Under the pieces are notes generated by a model. That model ran no database searches. It had not been told where the DNA came from and saw only the letters and a program-made list of their open reading frames with translations. Source: DATBIO01 sp036556965 (lineage in GTDB: Bacteria > Acidobacteriota > Vicinamibacteria > Fen-336). From it: a stretch of DNA of 6,177 nt. Every line of letters starts with the position of its first letter. Position 1 is the stretch's first letter. Shown piece after piece: positions 1 through 5,270 of this stretch. The DNA lies in NCBI GenBank assembly GCA_036556965.1, contig DATBIO010000230.1, forward strand, positions 1 to 6,177. The letters run 5' to 3'. A program made the position numbers and the translations under genes.

Positions 1-1
1 G

Positions 2-778
2 AAGCTGGAGACGGACCGGCGCCGCATCCGCCAGCGCATCCAGTCGGTGAAGAGGGAGATCGAGCGCGTGCGGCGCACGCGCGGCACGCGGCGACGGGCG
101 CGGCGGCGTGCGGACGCCCCCGTGGTGGCCCTCGTGGGGTACACCAGCGCCGGGAAGTCCACCCTGTTCACGGCCCTCACCGGCGAGAGGACCGCGGTCT
201 CCGAGCAGCTGTTCATGACCCTCGACCCGCTGGTGCGCAAGGCACCCCTGGGCCCGGGTGCCGCCGTGCTGCTGGTGGACACGGTGGGCTTCATCCAGAA
301 GCTGCCCCACGCCCTGGTGGCGGCCTTCCGCGCCACGCTGGAGGAGGTGACGGAGGCGGACCTGCTCGTGCACGTGGTGGACGCCGCCGCCGACGACGTG
401 GAGGACCGCGAAGCCGCGGTGGACGAGGTGCTGGCCGAGATCGGGGCGGCGGAGGTTCCGCGCCTGCGCGTGCTGAACAAGGGGGACCTGGTGGCGCCCC
501 CGCGCGCGTCCGCCCTCCTGGCGGCGCGCCCGGACGCCCTCCTCGTCTCCGCGCGCTCCGGCGAGGGGCTGGCCGCGCTGCGCGAGGCCATGGCCGCCCG
601 CCTCGAGCTGGCGCCGCGCCGCGTGCGCCTGCGCTTCTCCGCCGCGGACGCGCGGGGCATCGCGGGGGTGTACGGCGCGGGCCGCGTGGTGTCCCACGAG
701 GCGTCGGGGGACGAGGTGCGCCTGGAGGCCGAGCTCCCGGAGCGGCTGCTGGCCCACTACCGGGACCACCTCCTTTGA
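2..778 (+). CDS. hflX: GTPase HflX, C-terminal part (5' end outside window)
   Basis: HflX is a P-loop GTPase that binds the 50S ribosomal subunit and helps split or rescue stalled ribosomes, especially in heat stress. The frame is open to the left edge, so the first visible residues (KLETDRRRIR) are the end of the conserved segment that links the HflX N-terminal domain to the G domain; the true start lies upstream. Counting from the first visible codon, the G motifs are G1 GYTSAGKS (46-53), the G2 region TLDP (73-76), G3 DTVG (93-96), G4 NKGD (159-162) and G5 SARSG (183-187). A strongly Arg-rich helix (about residues 18-37) precedes the G domain, as is usual. The last 50 or so residues match the short C-terminal domain of the family. 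G1 has Ser where Asn is typical of HflX (GYTNAGKS). The TGA stop overlaps the TTG start of the next gene, implying translational coupling. Family assignment is firm; 258 residues are visible. Confidence 0.95.
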   Translation, partial: KLETDRRRIRQRIQSVKREIERVRRTRGTRRRARRRADAPVVALVGYTSAGKSTLFTALTGERTAVSEQLFMTLDPLVRKAPLGPGAAVLLVDTVGFIQKLPHALVAAFRATLEEVTEADLLVHVVDAAADDVEDREAAVDEVLAEIGAAEVPRLRVLNKGDLVAPPRASALLAARPDALLVSARSGEGLAALREAMAARLELAPRRVRLRFSAADARGIAGVYGAGRVVSHEASGDEVRLEAELPERLLAHYRDHLL

Positions 779-2082
779 GCCCGCGCCGGCTCCCGCTGGC
801 CCTCGCCCTGCTGGCCGCCGCCGCTTGCGCCAAGCCCGCGCCGCGCGCGCCCGCGGCCTCCGGCGACGAATGGCCGTATCCCTATCCCCGCGCGGGCGAG
901 GTGACGCTCAAGGAGAAGGAGACGCTCGACGAGGCCTGGCACCTGGTGCTGGCGGGGGACCTCGCGCGCGCCGAGCGCGACTACCTGAAGGTGCTGCGCC
1001 GGCGGCCGGGCCTGGTGCCCGCGCAGACGGGGCTGGGCGTGGCCCGCCTGCGCGGCGGCCGTGTCGAGGAGGCCCGGAGCGCGCTGGTGGCGGTGGTGGA
1101 GACGGCGCGCGACTACGCCCCCGCCCTCTACGGCGCGGCGGAGGCCTCCCTCCAGGCGGGAGACGCCGAGGCGGCGCTGCGCTTCATGAGGCGGGCGGAG
1201 GCCGCCGACCCCGGTTCCGCCCTCATGAAGCGGCGGCTGTCGGAGCTCCGCCTCCAGGTGACGGAGCGGCGGATGGCCGCCGCCCGCGCGGAGTCGGCGG
1301 CCGGCGACTTCGACGGGGCGGCCGACATCTACCGGCGGGCCCTGGGCGACGCTCCCGAGGTGGCCGGCCTGCGGCTGGAGCTGGCCGAGCTGCTGGCGGG
1401 CCGCGGCGAGGCCGCGGAGGCGATGGCCGTGCTGGAGGGAGATCCCACCGAGGACCGGCAGGTGCTGCTGAAGCTGGGCGAGCTGCGGGCGGCGTCCGGC
1501 GACCACGCCGGCGCCCTGGAGGCCTATCGCCGCCTGCTGGCCCGCGATCCGCGGGACGAGGAGGCGCTGGCCCTGGCCGACCGCTCGCGAACCGTCCTCG
1601 AGATGCGCGGGATGCCGGAGGAGTACCTCCGCATCGCCGGGGCGGAGACCATCACCCGCGCCGACCTGGCCGCGCTGGTGGCGGTGAAGGTCACCGCCCT
1701 GGGCCGCCTGCCTCCGGGGGCGCCCAAGGTGGCCGTGGACATCTCGGGGTCGTGGGCGCGCGAGCACATCCTGAAGGCGCTGGCCTACGACGTCATGACG
1801 GTCTATCCCAACCACACCTTCCAGCCCGGGGCCGTGGCGCGGCGGGGCGACCTCGCGCGCGCCGTGCAGCGCGTGCTCGACTTGGTCCGCCATCCCGCCG
1901 CGCCCGCCCCCGCCATCACGGACATGTCGCGCAGCCACCTGTTCCACTATCCGGCCGCGCGGGTGGTGGCGGCCGGCCTGATGGACCTCACGCCGGAGGG
2001 CGCCTTCCAGGCCTGGCGTCCGCCCACGGGAGCGGAGGCCGCCTCCGTGATCGACTCCCTGGCCCGTCTCGTCGGGCCCTGA
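775..2082 (+). CDS. Predicted lipoprotein with TPR-like repeats and C-terminal SLH-like repeats
   Basis: No specific gene is recognised. The 435-residue product begins MSPRR followed by a hydrophobic stretch ending LLAAAAC, a signal peptide with a possible lipobox and lipidated Cys18; Ala rather than Leu at -3 makes the site weak. After a Pro/Ala-rich spacer (19-40), residues about 50-270 are helical repeats of TPR type with typical A/G/A-A-Y spacing, for example around 52-78, 84-110, 116-146, 170-190 and 232-260. The C-terminus looks like an S-layer-homology array: an ITRADLAAL segment (293-301), a near-complete repeat (about 320-370, with W327, YPNHTFQP and RRGDL) and a degenerate repeat (about 380-432). 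TPRs suggest a scaffold and SLH a cell-wall contact, so a periplasmic or envelope assembly role is an inference. The TTG start was chosen because it alone gives the signal peptide; it overlaps the hflX stop (TTGA), with a weak GGGA about 9 bases upstream. Composition matches its neighbours. Confidence 0.85.
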   Translation: MSPRRLPLALALLAAAACAKPAPRAPAASGDEWPYPYPRAGEVTLKEKETLDEAWHLVLAGDLARAERDYLKVLRRRPGLVPAQTGLGVARLRGGRVEEARSALVAVVETARDYAPALYGAAEASLQAGDAEAALRFMRRAEAADPGSALMKRRLSELRLQVTERRMAAARAESAAGDFDGAADIYRRALGDAPEVAGLRLELAELLAGRGEAAEAMAVLEGDPTEDRQVLLKLGELRAASGDHAGALEAYRRLLARDPRDEEALALADRSRTVLEMRGMPEEYLRIAGAETITRADLAALVAVKVTALGRLPPGAPKVAVDISGSWAREHILKALAYDVMTVYPNHTFQPGAVARRGDLARAVQRVLDLVRHPAAPAPAITDMSRSHLFHYPAARVVAAGLMDLTPEGAFQAWRPPTGAEAASVIDSLARLVGP

Positions 2083-2103
2083 GGCGGCTCGGCGGGTCCG
2101 GAA

Positions 2104-2124
2104 GCGCGGCCGGCGGCCTAGCGC
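2104..2124 (+). terminator. GC-rich hairpin after the TPR/SLH gene, possible terminator
   Basis: The sequence folds as GCGC-GGCC, loop GGC, then GGCC-TA-GCGC: eight G:C pairs with a 2-base TA bulge, starting 21 bases after the stop of the TPR/SLH lipoprotein gene. There is no T-tract, so classical intrinsic termination is not supported. It could be a pause site or part of a factor-dependent terminator separating this gene from the CRP-family gene. In DNA this GC-rich such hairpins also arise by chance. Confidence 0.3.
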
Positions 2125-2130
2125 GCCAGG

Positions 2131-2139
2131 TGGTACGAT
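2131..2139 (+). promoter_or_regulatory. Possible extended -10 promoter element for the CRP-family gene
   Basis: TGGTACGAT matches the extended -10 pattern (TG, one base, then a TAnnAT-type hexamer; TACGAT matches TATAAT at four of six positions). No convincing -35 hexamer lies 16-18 bases upstream. Transcription would start near 2146, right at the GTG/ATG start, giving a leaderless or almost leaderless message. It is one of the few AT-containing patches in this gap. It is a candidate only. Confidence 0.25.
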
Positions 2140-2147
2140 CGGGCGTG

Positions 2148-2822
2148 ATGAACGAGCAGGAGCTGCTGCGCGCGGTTCCGATCTTCTCCGAGCTCACCGA
2201 CCAGGACATCACCAGCCTGGCGCGGCATGCCATCCGGCGCCGCTACCCGAAGGACGCGGTGATCTTCTTCGAGAACGAGGAAGGCGACTTCTTCTTCATG
2301 ATCCTCGAGGGCCGCATCAAGGTCACCATCCTCGGGGACGACGGGCGCGAGGTGATCCTCTCCATGCTCGGGCAGGGCGACTTCTTCGGCGAGATGGCGC
2401 TCCTGGACAACGAGCCGCGCTCCGCCACCGCCATCGCCGTGGAGGAGAGCGAGCTGCTCTCCCTGCACCGCAACGACTTCCAGGCCGTGCTCAGCGACAA
2501 CCGGAGCATCATGGGTGCCCTCATCCGGATCCTGACCGCGCGCCTGCGCCGGGCCAACCACCAGATCTCGACCCTGGCCCTCCTCGACGTCTACGGGCGC
2601 GTGGCACGGGTCATCGTGGACATGGCCCGCGAGGAGGGCAAGCGGCTGAAGGACGGGCGCATCGCCTTCCGCCGCGCCACCCACCAGGAGATCGCCAACC
2701 GCATCGGCACCACGCGCGAGACGGTGACGCGGATGCTGAAGGACCTGGAGCGCCAGGGGCTCATCCAGATGCAGGGCCGGGAGATGGTCGTGCAGGGGGA
2801 CTTCGAGAAGGTCTTCGACTAG
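2148..2822 (+). CDS. CRP/FNR-family transcriptional regulator
   Basis: A 224-residue regulator with an N-terminal cyclic-nucleotide-binding beta-barrel (about 10-120), a dimerisation helix (about 118-145) and a C-terminal winged helix-turn-helix (about 150-218). The phosphate-binding cassette reads GEMALLDNEPRSAT (81-94), keeping the Glu, Arg and Ser that contact cyclic nucleotide in E. coli CRP (E82, R91, S92 here). The recognition helix RETVTR (190-195) keeps the Arg-Glu...Arg trio with which CRP reads TGTGA half-sites, so a CRP-like operator is predicted. The residues aligned with CRP T127/S128 are Ala136 and Asn137, so ligand specificity is uncertain. There is no cysteine anywhere in the protein, which rules out an FNR-type iron-sulfur oxygen sensor. 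The ATG is directly preceded by an in-frame GTG at 2145; an AGGTGG at 2128-2133 sits 11 bases before the GTG and 14 before the ATG, so the start could be either. The frame stays open far upstream, but that part only shadows the previous gene. Target genes cannot be told from this window. Confidence 0.93.
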   Translation: MNEQELLRAVPIFSELTDQDITSLARHAIRRRYPKDAVIFFENEEGDFFFMILEGRIKVTILGDDGREVILSMLGQGDFFGEMALLDNEPRSATAIAVEESELLSLHRNDFQAVLSDNRSIMGALIRILTARLRRANHQISTLALLDVYGRVARVIVDMAREEGKRLKDGRIAFRRATHQEIANRIGTTRETVTRMLKDLERQGLIQMQGREMVVQGDFEKVFD

Positions 2823-2870
2823 CCCGCCCCCCCTCCGGGCGGCGCCGCCCCCGGCGTGGCCGCGGGCTAG
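2819..2870. terminator. Nested inverted repeat between convergent genes, candidate bidirectional terminator
   Basis: The arms CTAGCCCGC (2819-2827) and GCGGGCTAG (2862-2870) are perfect reverse complements over 9 bp and include the TAG stop codons of both convergent genes. Nested inside, almost concentric, is the 14-base perfect palindrome GGGCGGCGCCGCCC (2837-2850). Both strands would give a similar hairpin at the end of each transcript, which suits a shared terminator for tail-to-tail genes. Neither side has a T-tract, so it would be an atypical or factor-assisted terminator. Confidence 0.45.
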
Positions 2871-3382
2871 ATGGCCGCGGCCAGGGCCTCGAGCTGGTGC
2901 AGGTGGTTGAGGTCGTGGCCGGCCAGCATGCGCACGATGACGGCCACCGTCTCCGGCCCCCGCTCGGGGTGCACGGCCACGCGCGCGAGGTCCTCCCCGG
3001 AGAGGCTGCGCACGAGGGCGAGGTTCCAGGCCCTCGCGGCGAGGAAGGCCTCGAGGGCCAGCCGCGTGTCCAGGGCGCCGTAGCGGCGGGCCCACGCGTC
3101 CTGGTCGAAGGGCTGGATCTGGTGGTCCGGCTCGGCCAGGGCCTGGCGCAGCCGGAAGCCCACGGCCAGCTCGACGTCGGCGAGGTGGGAGAGGATCTGG
3201 CTCCCCGTCCACTTGCCGGGGGCCCACGGCCGCCGCACCGCCTCGGGCCCCAGCGACCGCGCCACCTCCGCCACGCGGGCCGCCGTCCGCTCCATGCTGG
3301 TCACGGCGTCGGTGCCTCCCAGCAGGCCGAGGAGGCGCTGCCGGTAGGCGTCGTCCGCGGGGATGCGCGTGGACCGGCTCAC
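2867..3382 (-). CDS. DinB-like four-helix-bundle protein (putative metal-dependent enzyme)
   Basis: A 171-residue protein of the DinB/YfiT-like superfamily, small four-helix bundles that often bind a divalent metal through three histidines. Some members are thiol-dependent transferases or hydrolases; most are uncharacterised. Typical signs are the WAPGKWTGSQILSHLADVE region (53-71, giving His66 and the usual acidic residue after it) and a C-terminal HDLNH (His156, His160) of HxxxH type. His66, His156 and His160 are therefore the predicted metal triad. The length is normal for the family. The GTG start overlaps the TGA stop of the upstream receiver-protein gene by four bases (GTGA) and has no clear Shine-Dalgarno sequence of its own, so translation is probably coupled to that gene. 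The substrate cannot be told from the sequence; despite the name, it is not the DNA polymerase IV called DinB in E. coli. Confidence 0.85.
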   Translation of the reverse strand: MSRSTRIPADDAYRQRLLGLLGGTDAVTSMERTAARVAEVARSLGPEAVRRPWAPGKWTGSQILSHLADVELAVGFRLRQALAEPDHQIQPFDQDAWARRYGALDTRLALEAFLAARAWNLALVRSLSGEDLARVAVHPERGPETVAVIVRMLAGHDLNHLHQLEALAAAI

Positions 3383-4788
3383 AGCAGGCTCAGCAGGTGG
3401 TCCTTGATGCGCGCGCGCACGGCGTCGTCCTTGGTGGCGGCGAGGGCCAGCTCCCACATCTCCACCGCCTTCCGCCAGAACTGCTGCTTCTGGTAGAGCG
3501 TGGCCAGGGCGGTGATGGCGTCGTAGAACTCGGGGTTGTTCTGGATGGCCTTCTCGTAGTGGTCGATGGCGTGGAAGACCATGTCCTTCTTCTCGAAGGC
3601 GAGGGCCAGGTAGTAGTGGAGCAGGTCGTTGAACTGGTCGATGGCGAGGCCGGCGTCGAAGGCCGCCACCGCGTCGTCCAGCTTGTCCTGCTTCAGGGCC
3701 ACCACGCCCTCCTTCAGGTGCTGGCGGGCCTTGGCCTCGGAGGCGGGGGTCACGGAAGGGGACTTGCTGAGCAGGCTCTCCACGCGCCGCAGCAGCTCGG
3801 CGGCCTGGAACGGCTTCTCCAGGTAGTCGTCGGCCCCGTACTTCTCCTTCACGTCGGCGACGAAGCGCCAGCCGGTGTGCACCGCGGAGACCATGATCAC
3901 GGGGATGTGCCGGAAGCGCTCGGAGGTCTTGAGCTGCCGGCAGATCTCGAAGCCGTGGACCTCGGGCAGCATGCCGTCGAGGATGACGAGGTCGGGCATC
4001 GTCTCCTTGACCTTGGCCAGGGCCTCGCGGCCGGTGGAGGCGGTGATGACGCGGTACTTGCGCGTCTCCAGGATGCGCTGCATGAGCACGCGCATGTTCT
4101 CGTCGTCGTCCACGGCCAGGATGGTGAGGACCTCCTCCACCGCGGGCACGCGGCCGATGAGGTCGGGCACGGGCAGGCCGATGATCCGCTCTCCGGCCAG
4201 GGTCTCGAAGACCGCGCGCTCCCGCTCCTCCATGGGCACCAGCTTGATGGGGGAGGCGGCTTCGGGGGCGGCGGCGTTGCCGCCCGCCGGGAGGGCGGAC
4301 TCCTTCTCCCTCTCCTTGGCCTTCTGGATGCTGGGCGAGATCTTGCGCTGCCCGGCCTTGAGGGCGCGGCGGGCCTCCACGATGGCGTTCTTGATGCTGG
4401 ACTCGAGGGCGATCATGGGGGCGAGGCGCGCCCCCGTCTTGAACTCGATCTCCGCCACCAGCTTGTGGTCGGTGGGCTCGGACATGGCCAGCTGCAGGCG
4501 CGTGCCCTCGATGCGCACGGGGAAGACGAGGTGCCGCTCGCACGTCTCCAGGGGCACCAGCTCGAACAGCCCGAGGTCGATCTCGGTCTTGGAGAGGTCC
4601 ACCGCGGGCACGCCCAGCTGGCGGCCGAGGTAGGTCACGGCGAACTTCTCCGTCAGGATGCTCTGGCGGACCAGGATGCTGGCCAGGCGCTCGCCGAACG
4701 TCCGCTGCAGGGCCAGCGCCTCCGAGAGCTGCGCCTCGCTGACCAGGTCGGCCTCGCGCAGGATCTCGCCGAGCTCCTTCCTAGGCAT
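3379..4788 (-). CDS. MshEN-like / response-regulator receiver / TPR protein
   Basis: A 469-residue three-part protein. Residues about 3-140 resemble the N-terminal domain of type II secretion and type IV pilus ATPases (GspE/PilB/MshE), here without any ATPase domain. A charged and Ala/Pro-rich linker follows (about 145-220). Residues about 222-340 form a receiver domain: acidic D227-D229, phospho-acceptor D271 (VILDGMLP), switch Ser301 (MVSA) and K325 (EKPF), all present, so it should be phosphorylatable by a histidine kinase. Residues about 350-469 form about three TPR repeats, a protein-binding module in place of a DNA-binding output. It is likely cytoplasmic and signals by protein contact, perhaps to motility, secretion or polar machinery; that target is inference. 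The MshEN c-di-GMP motifs are degenerate: motif I (residues 5-28) has Glu and Asp in place of Arg and Gly, and motif II (34-57) has Ala and Ser in place of its glycines. The ATG at 4788 has a good GGAGG 9 bases upstream. No kinase gene is nearby. Confidence 0.9.
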   Translation of the reverse strand: MPRKELGEILREADLVSEAQLSEALALQRTFGERLASILVRQSILTEKFAVTYLGRQLGVPAVDLSKTEIDLGLFELVPLETCERHLVFPVRIEGTRLQLAMSEPTDHKLVAEIEFKTGARLAPMIALESSIKNAIVEARRALKAGQRKISPSIQKAKEREKESALPAGGNAAAPEAASPIKLVPMEERERAVFETLAGERIIGLPVPDLIGRVPAVEEVLTILAVDDDENMRVLMQRILETRKYRVITASTGREALAKVKETMPDLVILDGMLPEVHGFEICRQLKTSERFRHIPVIMVSAVHTGWRFVADVKEKYGADDYLEKPFQAAELLRRVESLLSKSPSVTPASEAKARQHLKEGVVALKQDKLDDAVAAFDAGLAIDQFNDLLHYYLALAFEKKDMVFHAIDHYEKAIQNNPEFYDAITALATLYQKQQFWRKAVEMWELALAATKDDAVRARIKDHLLSLL

Positions 4789-4797
4789 CTCCGCCGT

Positions 4798-4802
4798 CCT
4801 CC
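4798..4802 (-). promoter_or_regulatory. Strong ribosome binding site for the MshEN-receiver-TPR gene
   Basis: On the minus strand this reads GGAGG, nine bases before the ATG at 4788-4786. It is the best Shine-Dalgarno match in the window and fixes the start of the receiver gene. It lies in the 23-base gap after hsp20, so this gene can be initiated independently within the operon. Confidence 0.65.
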
Positions 4803-4811
4803 CGGGTCACC

Positions 4812-5240
4812 CTAGGCCTTGCCGCGCGGCCGCCCGGCCTTGGGCAGGAAGACCTGGAGCAGCCCGTCGTCGAAGCGCGCGCTGACCCGCTCCGTGTCCA
4901 CCGACTCGGCGAAGGCGAAGGATCGCGCGAAGCCGCCGAGGTTGCGCTCCATGCGATAGAAGCGGTCGGGGCGCGCCTCGGCTTCGGGCCGCCGCTCGCC
5001 GCGGACGATCAGCTCGTGCTCGGTGGCGCGGAGCTCGAGGTCCTCCTCGAGCACCCCCGGCAGCTCGACCTCGACCACGAACCCGTCCGGAGTCTCGTAG
5101 GCGTCGGCCAGGGGCTCCCAGGCCGAGCCCAGGCCCGGCCCGTCCAGGCGCGCGGAGGCGAGGCTCTCCTCGAAGAGACGGTTCATCTTTTCCTGGAGGC
5201 CGAGAAGATCGGAGAGCGGGTCCCACCGGCGAATGGTCAT
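4812..5240 (-). CDS. Small heat-shock protein, Hsp20/alpha-crystallin family
   Basis: A 142-residue ATP-independent holdase chaperone that binds unfolding proteins and keeps them refoldable. The N-terminal arm (MTIRRWDPLSDL, then QEKMNRLF) is typical of bacterial class A Hsp20. The alpha-crystallin domain covers about residues 42-134, with the ETPDGFVVEVELPGV segment (49-63) and the hallmark ARFDDGLLQVFLPK (121-134, the A-x-x-x-D-G-L-L type signature). The protein stops only eight residues after that, at RPRGKA, so the usual C-terminal I-x-I/V motif that links dimers into large oligomers is missing. The ATG has a moderate GGGAAG eight bases upstream. It sits 30 bases after mutS and 23 bases before the receiver-protein gene, all on the minus strand. 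No CIRCE element is visible; a weak sigma-32-like match upstream was considered and not accepted. It could be named hsp20 or ibpA-like, but the subfamily is not settled. Confidence 0.93.
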   Translation of the reverse strand: MTIRRWDPLSDLLGLQEKMNRLFEESLASARLDGPGLGSAWEPLADAYETPDGFVVEVELPGVLEEDLELRATEHELIVRGERRPEAEARPDRFYRMERNLGGFARSFAFAESVDTERVSARFDDGLLQVFLPKAGRPRGKA

Positions 5241-5270
5241 AAGGCGGTCTTCCCGATGGAGTCTACACCG

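Noticed and set aside
757..1947. Long minus-strand open frame opposite the lipoprotein gene
   Set aside because: His/Gln/Arg/Gly-rich low-complexity translation with no recognisable motif, typical of antisense frames in high-GC genes; the plus-strand product has a signal peptide, TPR and SLH features.
825..2147. Upstream extension of the CRP-family reading frame by about 440 codons
   Set aside because: It runs in another frame through the lipoprotein gene, is Arg/Gly/Pro/Ala-rich with no domain, and is open only because the DNA is so GC-rich. The regulator has a complete, normal-length product from 2148.
2128..2150. CRP/FNR self-regulatory operator before the regulator gene
   Set aside because: No TGTGA-N6-TCACA or TTGAT-N4-ATCAA arrangement can be made out; only a single loose TGAT overlapping the start codon.
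3383..4543. N-terminal extension of the DinB-like protein into the receiver gene
   Set aside because: The extension is a shadow frame rich in Arg/Pro/His/Gly; the GTG at 3382 gives a normal-length DinB-like protein and a standard 4-base stop/start overlap.
3397..4815. Long plus-strand open frame opposite the receiver gene
   Set aside because: A mirror of the coding strand with runs of Gly, Leu, His and Val and no domain; the minus-strand receiver residues are unmistakable.
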